Shown here: one piece after another, positions 6,537-13,161 of the stretch
Numbering within the stretch: the stretch's first letter is position 1
Layout: each line of letters opens with the position of its first letter
Origin: Chlorobiota bacterium
Lineage (GTDB): Bacteria > Bacteroidota > Ignavibacteria > SZUA-365 > JAADGX01
DNA length: 13,161 bases
Direction: 5' to 3'
Assembly (NCBI GenBank): GCA_013152135.1
Contig: JAADGX010000076.1
Location: 1 to 13,161, forward strand
Notes under the pieces: generated by a model
Database searches by the model: none
Seen by the model: the letters and a program-made list of their open reading frames with translations, nothing else
What the model was told of the DNA's origin: nothing
Position numbers and translations under genes: made by a program

Positions 6537-6637
6537 CGTACGCCAGGTCAAGCACATATCATTCTTCATGACATTTGCTGAATGCGTATATTACAAGAGA
6601 ACAGGCAATACCGGTTATTCAGGATTACTACAGCAAT

Positions 6638-7417
6638 ATGCCATCAATCAAGGACAAAATCGTATTCATCACCGGAGCCACTTCCGGAATAGGAGAGGCA
6701 TGCGCCAGGAAATTCGCGGCGAGGGGCTCCCGGCTCATCCTCCTGGGACGCCGCCGTAAGCGTCTCAAACAACTGGCCGCGCAACTCCAGGACAAGTACA
6801 ACGCTCTTCTCCACCTTGTACCGCTTGACGTGCGAGACAGGAAGGGCGTCGAACAGACCATCGAAGCACTGCCCGTGGAGTGGGATGCCGTCGACATTCT
6901 CATCAACAATGCGGGACTCGCCAGGGGACTCGCCAAACTGCACGAAGGCGATGTCGACGACTGGGAGGAAATGATCGATACCAACGTGAAAGGATTGCTC
7001 TACGTGACGCGCGCCGTGGTACCGGGCATGGTGGAGCGCGGGCACGGCACCATCATCAACATCGGTTCCATAGCGGGTCACGAAGTGTATCCGCAGGGGA
7101 ACGTGTACTGCGCCACCAAGCACGCGGTGGACGCCATTACAAAGGGCCTGCGCATGGACCTCGTGGATACACCGATTCGCGTCAGCACGATAGATCCCGG
7201 ACTGGTGAACACGGAATTCAGCGCCGTGCGTTTTCACGGCGACGAAGAACGAGCCAGGAAGGTGTACGAGGACTTGACTCCCCTTTCCGGCGATGATATC
7301 GCTGAAACCGCGGTCTTCATCGCCTCCCGGCCTGCACACGTCAGCATCAACCAGGTCGTCATCACGCCGACGTGCCAGGCGTCGGCAACCATTGTTCACC
7401 GCGGCAAGCTGCGTTAA
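6638..7417 (+). CDS. YdfG-type short-chain dehydrogenase/reductase
   Basis: A 259-residue cytoplasmic classical SDR that binds NAD(P) in a Rossmann fold. Motifs in order: TGATSGIG cofactor loop (12-19), GRRRKRL after beta-2, which favours NADP(H) through its arginines, LDV (63-65), NNAG (90-93), and a catalytic Ser144-Tyr157-Lys161 set in SIAG...YCATK. The PGLVNTEF segment (187-194) follows. The overall pattern and length resemble YdfG/3-hydroxy-acid (serine) dehydrogenases, but the substrate cannot be read from the sequence. The ATG at 6638 is preferred because it places MPSIKDKIVFITG at the usual distance from the glycine loop. An in-frame TTG at 6575 would add 21 atypical residues. The gene follows a terminator and precedes the membrane glycosyltransferase by 88 bp. 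Confidence 0.9.
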   Translation: MPSIKDKIVFITGATSGIGEACARKFAARGSRLILLGRRRKRLKQLAAQLQDKYNALLHLVPLDVRDRKGVEQTIEALPVEWDAVDILINNAGLARGLAKLHEGDVDDWEEMIDTNVKGLLYVTRAVVPGMVERGHGTIINIGSIAGHEVYPQGNVYCATKHAVDAITKGLRMDLVDTPIRVSTIDPGLVNTEFSAVRFHGDEERARKVYEDLTPLSGDDIAETAVFIASRPAHVSINQVVITPTCQASATIVHRGKLR

Positions 7418-7505
7418 CCGCTGTGCAGCCGTGCCGGACTTTACTTGCGTTCAACGCACCGTGCCTTCGACATCCATTTCATGACGTATCAGGGTACCGG
7501 GCTTC

Positions 7506-9095
7506 ATGAATAGAACAAGCCGAACTCCGACAACTACGGGAAAGGAGAATACGGTTTTCGCGATAACGGTCGCGGTTCTCATTGTGCTTGCCTTGATCTC
7601 CGTGACAACGAGTTTCTTCCGTCATTTCACGCCCGACAATTCGATCTACCTTCTCCATACGCGAACGTTTCTCGAAACGCTGAACAGGTTTACGTATTCT
7701 TTCGATTCCAAGGGGATCATGATCGTCTGGTTCTATGCCCCCGCCGTTTTGCTTCTTGGACCGACCCTTGCTGCCGCCGCGTTGTCACAGCTCGTGTTTT
7801 ACCTGATCGGCTTTTTCTTCCTTTACAGGATCATTCGATCTTTTCTCGACGCAAAAACAGCGGTGATTGTCGGTCTCCTCTGGATATTCGTTTCCTATTC
7901 GCCCAATCTTTGGGGTGGAAACGCGCGTCCGGAAAACTTCTGTTCCGTCCTTGTCATACTGGCACTCTATGCCGTTCTCCGGAATGAGAGGAAATGGTTC
8001 ATCATCGCGGGTGCGGCGACGGCCCTGTGCTTGTTTACGAAAACGACACTGGCGCTGACGCCCGCCGTTCTTTCCCTGGTGGGCGCCGTCCTGGCGTTTC
8101 CGGCTCGGAACCGCGCATCCGTGAACCCGCTTTCGCCTGGTGCGATTCGCAACCTCGTCGCTGTCGCGGCGGGATTCTTCCTTATCGCCGGTGTGCACTT
8201 TGGCTGGATTTTCGCCTTCGATGATCCGGCCCGCTGGATGTACCAGACCCTGATCTGGCCGATGCAGATGGCTTCGACGACGTCATCACCGTGGAACCTG
8301 CTGGCTGTATTCTATCACACCGGACTCTACCTGCTTTTTGCGGGAAGCATCACGGGGATGCTCCTCGCCTGGAAGAAGGGACCACGCCGTTTCATCATGT
8401 TTTGCGCGTTAATCATCATCACAGAAACCGTGCGCGTACTCTTCGAGGGGACCTCGTGGAACTACCTGCTCCTCGTCATGGCGATGCCCCTCCTCGCGGG
8501 CGCAAGTCTGCTCCGGTTTTCCAGCTTTCGTTTTCTCAAGCGCGTTCCCGGCTGGACCTTTCCCATCCTGTTCCTCGCACCGGTATTCTGGACGGGCGTT
8601 CCGTCCACCGGGAAAGCATTCTTCACCCGCGTGATTCATCATTATCCTTCGCCGTTCGAAGAGCTGGCGTCCCGTATGGATTCGCTCTACAAGCAAGGCG
8701 AATCAATATATGTCGAATACAACGATTACCAGTTGATCCTCATGTTCGACGCACCCCGGCCTTACCCCGTTCTCCCCCTGCACTTCCGGTACGTAAGCGC
8801 CACGGAACAGGACGCGATACGCGGATACTACAAGTCGCACCCGCCTCGATGGGTCGTCACCAGGGATCCCGGTCACAGCGCCGTCTCCTACCGCACCGAG
8901 GGCGAGGTGGACGGAGCCTATCACCTTTATTTTCCGGGCGTCCAGGCGGACAAAGCACCGGCCGACAGCGTGTACGTCCTCGGCGACGTAACGCGTGGTA
9001 ACATATTGAACCCGGCTCTTTCGAGCGAACTGGAATACAAACTCACTATCGATATCGGGTATGCGCAAGCGTGGCGGCTGTGCGCAGGTCGCTGA
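7506..9095 (+). CDS. Polytopic GT-C-like glycosyltransferase (PMT/ArnT-like fold)
   Basis: A 529-residue inner-membrane protein with about 11 hydrophobic segments: roughly 17-39, two between 70 and 110, 117-133, 144-158, 164-180, 185-203, 213-235, 262-285, 290-308, 312-330 and 344-361. A soluble C-terminal domain spans about 370-529. The first periplasmic loop carries an acidic residue in TPDNSIYLL (D44), the place where GT-C enzymes keep a catalytic Asp. Aromatic and charged loops such as NARPENFC fit the same fold. GT-C enzymes transfer sugars from polyprenyl phosphates on the outer face of the membrane. The acceptor (lipid, protein or polysaccharide) is unknown. The ribosome-binding site is poor and no sugar-biosynthesis cluster surrounds it. 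It is convergent with the YchF-like gene, with a 51-bp gap. Confidence 0.7.
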   Translation: MNRTSRTPTTTGKENTVFAITVAVLIVLALISVTTSFFRHFTPDNSIYLLHTRTFLETLNRFTYSFDSKGIMIVWFYAPAVLLLGPTLAAAALSQLVFYLIGFFFLYRIIRSFLDAKTAVIVGLLWIFVSYSPNLWGGNARPENFCSVLVILALYAVLRNERKWFIIAGAATALCLFTKTTLALTPAVLSLVGAVLAFPARNRASVNPLSPGAIRNLVAVAAGFFLIAGVHFGWIFAFDDPARWMYQTLIWPMQMASTTSSPWNLLAVFYHTGLYLLFAGSITGMLLAWKKGPRRFIMFCALIIITETVRVLFEGTSWNYLLLVMAMPLLAGASLLRFSSFRFLKRVPGWTFPILFLAPVFWTGVPSTGKAFFTRVIHHYPSPFEELASRMDSLYKQGESIYVEYNDYQLILMFDAPRPYPVLPLHFRYVSATEQDAIRGYYKSHPPRWVVTRDPGHSAVSYRTEGEVDGAYHLYFPGVQADKAPADSVYVLGDVTRGNILNPALSSELEYKLTIDIGYAQAWRLCAGR

Positions 9096-9146
9096 CCCTC
9101 TTCCTTTTCCATCGTAAGAAAACGACCCGGCAAGCGAACACCGGCG

Positions 9147-10226
9147 TTATCCGTGGCGGATGATGAGGACGTCGCCATCCTGAACGACGTACTCCTTTCC
9201 CTCCAACCGCCATACGCCGTGCTCCTTGCAAGCGGCATAACTTCCATACTTCACGAGATCATCGAAGGTGACGACTTCGGCCCGGATGAATTTCTGGTAG
9301 AAATCCGTATGGATCTCGCCAGCCGCCTCGACCGCCGTCGCACCTTTCCGGATCGTCCAGGCGCGGCACTCCTCCTCGCCCGCGGTCAGGAACGACTGCA
9401 AGCCCAGCAGGTCGTAAGCGGCGCGTATGATGCGCTTCAGGGCCGACTCTTTGATGCCATAATCGCTCATGAATGCTTCCGCCTCCTCTTCGTCCAACTG
9501 CGCCATCTCCATCTCGATCTTGCCGAATACGGCATCGACGTTTATGCCTCTCCCGGCCACGCGGGAACGGAGGTCTTCCACGGTCTTCTCCGCGGACGCG
9601 ATTTCCGTCTCCGGGAGGTTCAATACCACGAGCATCGGTTTCAGCGTCAGCAACTGGTAGCCGCGAATCATCTTCGCTTCCTCCCGCGTGAGAGCGAGTG
9701 TTCGCAACGACTGCTCGGATTCAAGGTGGTTCAAGCACCGTTCCAGCACGGGAAGCTCCCTTTTCAGTTCCTGGCTGCCGGTCTTGGGAATATCTTTTTT
9801 CACCTTGTCAATACGGCGTTCGATGACGCCCATGTCACTGAGGAGAAATTCCGTTTCCACGATCATGACGTCGCGGTGCGGCTCGATGGGTCCCTCTGGA
9901 TGCAGGACCGGATCCTGAAACATCCGCACCACGTGGATGAGTGCATCGGTGTTTTTCACCGCGTTCATAAAGCTCGTGGTGAACTGGGTCGAGGAGTGGT
10001 CTCCTTTTTCCAACCCGATCACGTCGACGAAATCAATAGTGGCATGCGTTATCCGGTGCGGTTTGAAAATTTCCGCCAGGCGTTCCACCCTGTCGTCAGG
10101 CACCTTGACCATACCGTGCCGCGCTTCCCGCTTGTGAAGCTGGTCAGGATCGAGCGTAACACCGGTCATGGTTTGAAACAATGTCGTCTTTCCGCTGTAC
10201 GGCAGACCAATTAATCCTATTTGCAT
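9147..10226 (-). CDS. Divergent YchF/OLA1-family P-loop NTPase with TGS domain
   Basis: A 359-residue Obg-related cytoplasmic NTPase close to the usual YchF length (about 363). The P-loop is GLPYSGKTT (7-15), where YchF normally has an N-V-G-K-S form. The G3 motif is DVIG (68-71), followed by LEKGDHSS instead of the usual LVKGAS-G-GLGN. The G4 position is NLPE (203-206), fitting the NxxE pattern that makes YchF/OLA1 prefer ATP over GTP. A helical insert covers about 130-190. The C-terminal TGS/DUF933 domain (about 276-357) is well conserved: CRAWTIRKGATA, AAGEIHTDF, FIRAEV and YVVQDGDV. YchF proteins bind ribosomes and affect stress responses; a role is not proven here. The start at 10226 has GGGG at the right distance; the GTG at 10232 is less likely. 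It is divergent from the riboswitch-controlled gene. Confidence 0.85.
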   Translation of the reverse strand: MQIGLIGLPYSGKTTLFQTMTGVTLDPDQLHKREARHGMVKVPDDRVERLAEIFKPHRITHATIDFVDVIGLEKGDHSSTQFTTSFMNAVKNTDALIHVVRMFQDPVLHPEGPIEPHRDVMIVETEFLLSDMGVIERRIDKVKKDIPKTGSQELKRELPVLERCLNHLESEQSLRTLALTREEAKMIRGYQLLTLKPMLVVLNLPETEIASAEKTVEDLRSRVAGRGINVDAVFGKIEMEMAQLDEEEAEAFMSDYGIKESALKRIIRAAYDLLGLQSFLTAGEEECRAWTIRKGATAVEAAGEIHTDFYQKFIRAEVVTFDDLVKYGSYAACKEHGVWRLEGKEYVVQDGDVLIIRHG

Positions 10227-10282
10227 ATGCACGCCCCGTTTGGTTTCCGGTTTCAGATAGTGAAAGATACACGGCGGCGATC

Positions 10283-10310
10283 AATGTATCCACACTCGTC
10301 GTTCTTGCAA
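10283..10310 (-). promoter_or_regulatory. Candidate promoter for YchF-like gene
   Basis: On the minus strand, TTGCAA (10305-10310), a 16-nt spacer and TACATT (10283-10288, reading AATGTA on the plus strand) match a sigma70-type promoter at 4 of 6 positions in each box. The leader to the ATG would be about 50 nt. Confidence 0.3.
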
Positions 10311-10333
10311 ATGTAGTATTCTCCCCCTAGATT
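10305..10333 (+). promoter_or_regulatory. Candidate promoter for TPP-riboswitch transcript
   Basis: TTGCAA (10305-10310), a 17-nt spacer and TAGATT (10328-10333) give 4 of 6 matches in each box. Transcription would start around 10340, just before the riboswitch, which is where such a promoter must lie. Confidence 0.45.
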
Positions 10334-10344
10334 ATCAGGAGATA

Positions 10345-10428
10345 TTCACTCGGGGTGCTGTTCTCCGGAACGGCTGAGAGCATACCCGTCGAACCTGACC
10401 CGGATAATACCGGCGTAGGGAAAGGGAA
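10345..10428 (+). promoter_or_regulatory. TPP riboswitch (THI element)
   Basis: The conserved THI-box core is present in order. CGGGGTGC (10351-10358) opens the aptamer. CTGAGA (10374-10379) forms the pyrimidine-sensing bulge. ACCCGTCGAACCTGA follows, then GGATAATACCGGCGTAGGGAA (about 10402-10422) makes the pyrophosphate-sensing arm and J2/4. P1 forms between about 10345-10350 and the GGGA-rich 3' strand. The aptamer binds thiamin pyrophosphate and is expected to lower expression of the TonB-dependent receptor that starts 116 nt downstream. The element sits between divergent genes and reads only to the right. Confidence 0.95.
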
Positions 10429-10458
10429 TTCACCTGATCCTCTTCCGGAATTTCCCTT
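10422..10458 (+). promoter_or_regulatory. Putative expression-platform (anti-P1) hairpin
   Basis: AAGGGAATT (10422-10430) can pair with AATTTCCCTT (10449-10458), giving 9 bp with one bulged T. The left arm overlaps the 3' strand of riboswitch P1, so this stem and P1 would exclude each other. No T-tract follows. The later CGGCA/TGCCG hairpin (10482-10495, CTTG loop) also lacks one. How the switch acts is therefore unclear. Confidence 0.4.
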
Positions 10459-10543
10459 CACAATCATTCCCTCGTTACGGTCGGCACTTGTGCCGCCGAG
10501 CCAGGATCGAGCAATCAGGAACCTTTATGAAAGGAGTTTCACC

Positions 10544-13003
10544 ATGTTTCGATTCTCGATTCTATCCTTGTTTTTCACATGCAGTATTGCCGTCGCGGCC
10601 CTGGCCCAAAACATCGTGGGCACTGTTCGCGACGCGGAAAGCGGCCTGCCCCTCGTCGGAGCCCACATCACCATCCTGCCTGAAGGCCCCGGCACGACCT
10701 CTGACGAAAACGGCCGTTTCGAAATCGGCAATATCTCACCGGGCGAATACCGGCTCAAGACTAGTTACGTCGGCTACCAGGCGGACGAACGAACGGTGCG
10801 CGTGGGAAAAGGCGGACTTGTCCTCAGCATCCGCATGCATTCCGTCGCGCTGCCCGGCCCGGAAATCGTGGTCTCCGCTAACCGCGCCCGCGAACGGTAT
10901 TCGCCCGTCACCTACAGCAACCTGACCCGCCGGGATATAGAAGAGCGCCGCACGGTGCAGGACTTCCCCGTGCTCCTCTCCGATCTCCCCTCCACCACGT
11001 TCTACTCGGAAAACGGCAACGGCCTTGGTTACAACTACCTGCGCATCCGCGGTTTCGACCAGCGGCGGCTGGCGATCATGGTCAACGGCATTCCCCAGAA
11101 CGATCCCGAAGACCACAACGTGTACTGGCTGGATTTCTCGGACCTTCTCGGCAGCACCGAGGAAATCCAGGTGCAGCGCGGCGCGGGCAGCGCGTTCTAC
11201 GGCCCCCCCGCAATCGGGGGATCGATCAACATCATAACCGGCGATTTCTCGAATCGCAAGGGGATCAGCCTTTCGACGGGGATCGGCAGTTATAATACCA
11301 GGCGGTACGCCATCGCCGTGGGTTCGGGCCTGGTTGATAACCGCTACACGTTTTTCGGTCGCCTCTCCAGGATCACCAGCGACGGGTACCGCGACAACGC
11401 CTGGACGGAATTCAACAGCTTTTACCTTACTGCAACACGCTACGATGAAACCATGAGCACACGCATCAACGTGTATGGCGGGCCACTGGCGGACGGCCTC
11501 GCGTATTACGGCGTACCGAAATTCGCAATCGGCGACCGCTCGGAACGGCGGAAAAACTACAGCTACTGGACGGCGGATAAAAACGGGTACACGTTCAAGG
11601 CGGAACGCCGCCCGCAGGAAATCGAGAACTTCTCCCAGCCCCATTTCGAGCTCCTGCACGAATGGCGGTTGAGTGACGACTTCACGCTGAACAATGCTTT
11701 CTTCTATGTTCGAGGCTCCGGGTTCTTCGATTACGATGCCACCGGCTGGACGGACACGACGTACTTTCGTCTGACAACGGAATACGGTTTCACCGGCGTG
11801 CCCAATCCCGGCCGACCCATCATCCGGGCATACGTGGACAACAACCAGTTCGGGTGGCTTCCACGCCTCACCTACAGGCACGGAAATGGAGAACTGACAA
11901 CCGGCCTGGAACTCCGCTACCACCGCTCCCTCCACTGGGGCAAGATCAATTGGGCGGAAAACCTGCCGAGCGAGCTCGATCCCGACCGGCATTACTACGA
12001 GTACAAGGGCGGCAAGGACATCGTCTCGTTTTACGCCAGGGAGGAGTATCGCCTTTCCGACCGCGTCAACATCATGCTGAATCTCCAGTACGTCTTCAAT
12101 CGCTACTTGCTGTTCGACGAGAAGTACGTGGGAACGGACATGACCGTCAACTACCACTTTCTCAACCCGAGGCTCGGCATCAATTACAACATCTCGCCGG
12201 AGTGGAATCTCTATGCCAACGTCTCCCGCACCTCTCGCGAGCCGCGCCTGAAGACCCTCTACGACGCAGCGGAATCGAGCGGCGGCACCGTTCCACAGTT
12301 CGAGATGAACGACAAAGGCGGTTTTGATTTTTCGAGACCCCTCGTAAAACCCGAAGCCCTGACCAACATCGAACTCGGCGCCGGTTACAACGCGGGTCCG
12401 CTTCGGTTCATCATCAATGGGTACTGGATGGACTTCGACGACGAGATCATCAAGAGCGGACAGGTGGACCGGTTCGGCCAGCCGATAACCGGCAACGCAG
12501 AACGCACACTGCATGCGGGTGTGGAAGGACAAGTGACCTGGCATTTCCTCCCCCACTTCAGCCTTGAGGCCAACGGCATGTACAGCCGCAACACGTTGGA
12601 ACGATACGTCGTGTACATGCGCGCAACGGATCCCCAGACCGGCCAGGAGCAGATAGGTCGGCGCGACCTGAGCGGAAACCGCATCGCGGGCTTCCCGGAC
12701 TACCTCGCAAACGCCCGCCTGAGCTATCGCCGTGGCGGGTTCTATGTTTCGCTGGGCTTAAAGTTGGTCGGGCCGTTCTACACGGACAATTTCCAGGACG
12801 AATTCAACAAGGTTACCGAATACACAGTGGTGGACGCCGCCGCCGGTTACCGGACGCCGCCGGTGCTGGGACTGCGGGGCCTGACTGTACGCATGACCAT
12901 TAACAATCTTCTCGACAGGCTGTATGCCGCTTCGGGCGAAGGCGAGCAGTATTTCGTCGGGGCGGAGCGGAATTTCTTTTTCGACCTGAAAGTGGACCTG
13001 TAA
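10544..13003 (+). CDS. TonB-dependent outer-membrane receptor, predicted thiamine/TPP importer
   Basis: Predicted 819-residue outer-membrane receptor. Residues 1-21 are a signal peptide. Residues 22-100 form a carboxypeptidase-regulatory-like (CarbopepD_reg) domain typical of Bacteroidota TonB receptors (GTVRDAESGLPLVGA, TTSDENGRFEIGNISPGEY). A TonB-box-like PEIVVSA lies at 106-112. The plug runs about 115-235 (LRIRGFDQRR, MVNGIPQNDPEDHN, EEIQVQRGAGSAFYG, GGSINIITG). The rest is a beta-barrel with dense aromatic strands, ending NLLDRLYAASGEGEQ and a final FFFDLKVDL. Substrate is assigned from the TPP riboswitch: related riboswitch-linked receptors in Bacteroides import thiamine. The start at 10544 has AAGGAG at 10531-10536; upstream in-frame codons lie inside the riboswitch and are rejected. 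It is followed by a likely thiamin pyrophosphokinase start. Confidence 0.9.
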   Translation: MFRFSILSLFFTCSIAVAALAQNIVGTVRDAESGLPLVGAHITILPEGPGTTSDENGRFEIGNISPGEYRLKTSYVGYQADERTVRVGKGGLVLSIRMHSVALPGPEIVVSANRARERYSPVTYSNLTRRDIEERRTVQDFPVLLSDLPSTTFYSENGNGLGYNYLRIRGFDQRRLAIMVNGIPQNDPEDHNVYWLDFSDLLGSTEEIQVQRGAGSAFYGPPAIGGSINIITGDFSNRKGISLSTGIGSYNTRRYAIAVGSGLVDNRYTFFGRLSRITSDGYRDNAWTEFNSFYLTATRYDETMSTRINVYGGPLADGLAYYGVPKFAIGDRSERRKNYSYWTADKNGYTFKAERRPQEIENFSQPHFELLHEWRLSDDFTLNNAFFYVRGSGFFDYDATGWTDTTYFRLTTEYGFTGVPNPGRPIIRAYVDNNQFGWLPRLTYRHGNGELTTGLELRYHRSLHWGKINWAENLPSELDPDRHYYEYKGGKDIVSFYAREEYRLSDRVNIMLNLQYVFNRYLLFDEKYVGTDMTVNYHFLNPRLGINYNISPEWNLYANVSRTSREPRLKTLYDAAESSGGTVPQFEMNDKGGFDFSRPLVKPEALTNIELGAGYNAGPLRFIINGYWMDFDDEIIKSGQVDRFGQPITGNAERTLHAGVEGQVTWHFLPHFSLEANGMYSRNTLERYVVYMRATDPQTGQEQIGRRDLSGNRIAGFPDYLANARLSYRRGGFYVSLGLKLVGPFYTDNFQDEFNKVTEYTVVDAAAGYRTPPVLGLRGLTVRMTINNLLDRLYAASGEGEQYFVGAERNFFFDLKVDL

Positions 13004-13014
13004 CGATCTCCTCC

Positions 13015-13069
13015 CGCGGGTGAAAGGAAGCCCTGCTCCTGTTTACCAGCATGGTTCCCTTCACCCGCG
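13015..13069 (+). other. Long imperfect hairpin after TonB receptor gene
   Basis: Bases 13015-13029 pair with 13055-13069 over 15 positions with one mismatch. An inner stem of 6 of 7 pairs (13031-13037 with 13048-13054) surrounds a 10-nt loop. It begins 12 nt after the stop codon. The plus-strand continuation is CCCGGGGGGAAAAA, not a T-tract. It may slow processing of the 3' end or act as a partial terminator before the next gene. Confidence 0.55.
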
Positions 13070-13129
13070 CCCGGGGGGAAAAACGCGATTGCCGTTGCTT
13101 TCCAGGCATGGCCGGAGGTATTTTCCTTC

Positions 13130-13161
13130 ATGAACACCGACTCATACGCGCTGATACTTGC
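13130..13161 (+). CDS. Start of gene cut by window end, possibly thiamin pyrophosphokinase
   Basis: An ATG at 13130 follows GGAGGT (13114-13119) with a 10-nt spacer and opens MNTDSYALIL before the window ends. Thiamin pyrophosphokinases typically begin with a few variable residues followed by an ALILANGE-type first strand. Together with the upstream TPP riboswitch and thiamine-type receptor this makes TPK (thiN/tnr3-like) the best guess: ATP plus thiamine gives TPP plus AMP in the cytoplasm. Only ten complete codons are visible, so the identity is inference, and a competing frame from ATG 13108 is also open but has no ribosome-binding site. Confidence 0.45.
   Translation, partial: MNTDSYALIL

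Noticed and set aside
6564..6592. TATATT at 6587-6592 as a -10 box for the SDR gene
   Set aside because: No acceptable -35 box lies 16-18 nt upstream; the match is too weak to list as a promoter.
6575..6637. TTG start giving an SDR with 21 extra residues
   Set aside because: The ATG at 6638 places the cofactor loop at the normal distance and the extra residues are not SDR-like.
7482..7514. Ten-codon frame overlapping the glycosyltransferase start, as a possible leader peptide
   Set aside because: No ribosome-binding site and no codon pattern suggesting attenuation; short overlaps of this kind occur by chance.
9153..10214. 353-codon open frame on the plus strand opposite the YchF-like gene
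   Set aside because: The minus strand encodes conserved P-loop and TGS motifs; the plus product has no recognisable feature or ribosome-binding site.
10355..10543. In-frame upstream extension of the TonB receptor reading frame
   Set aside because: It lies within the TPP riboswitch, lacks a ribosome-binding site, and would remove the clear signal peptide from the N-terminus.
10736..12556. 606-codon open frame on the minus strand
   Set aside because: It mirrors the receptor gene in a GC-rich region; the plus-strand protein has clear domains throughout and the minus product shows none.

Overview
The window looks like a chromosomal segment from a member of the Bacteroidota/Chlorobi (FCB) supergroup, most likely Ignavibacteria-like. 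Three observations support this. Two secreted proteins end in type IX secretion (T9SS) sorting domains carrying the PNPFNP signature. A short pilin-like protein resembles ones I recall from that group. A TPP riboswitch precedes a TonB-dependent outer-membrane receptor, an arrangement known in Bacteroidota. The envelope is clearly diderm (lipoprotein, TonB receptor, T9SS cargo). The standard genetic code fits. No tRNA, rRNA, CRISPR array, transposase or phage gene was found.

Layout. (1) 1-1146: the 3' part of der (engA), a ribosome-assembly GTPase cut by the window start. (2) 1147-2734: an intergenic stretch with a strong terminator, then a Tll0287-like (DUF3365) haem-binding lipoprotein with CxxCH, then a 124-residue pilin-like single-pass protein. 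(3) 2777-6536: an envelope cluster. It holds a ConA-like-fold T9SS cargo protein, then a tightly coupled pair with 5 nt between them. The first of the pair is a 649-residue collagen-like fibre protein with three cysteine-clamped double calcium-loop repeats. The second is a 180-residue T9SS cargo protein. The pair closes with a textbook terminator. (4) 6638-9095: an SDR oxidoreductase of the YdfG type and a polytopic GT-C-like glycosyltransferase. (5) 9147-10226, minus strand: a divergent YchF/OLA1-family P-loop NTPase, convergent with the glycosyltransferase. (6) 10305-13161: a thiamine-uptake locus with promoter, TPP riboswitch, TonB-dependent receptor and a long hairpin. The first codons of a further gene follow, and its visible start resembles thiamin pyrophosphokinase.

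How the genes work together. Region 6 reads as a vitamin B1 salvage unit: TPP binding to the leader would shut down a receptor that imports thiamine, followed by a kinase that makes TPP. Region 3 looks like a surface-structure operon in which a rigid collagen/calcium-repeat stalk is co-produced with a small T9SS-exported protein. The remaining genes (der, ychF, SDR) are housekeeping or metabolic and show no evident functional link to their neighbours.

The least ordinary elements are the interleaved collagen and double-calcium-loop repeats, the pilin-like protein without a standard prepilin leader, and the riboswitch-receptor-kinase arrangement with a possible anti-P1 hairpin. No wholly new defence or mobile system is visible.
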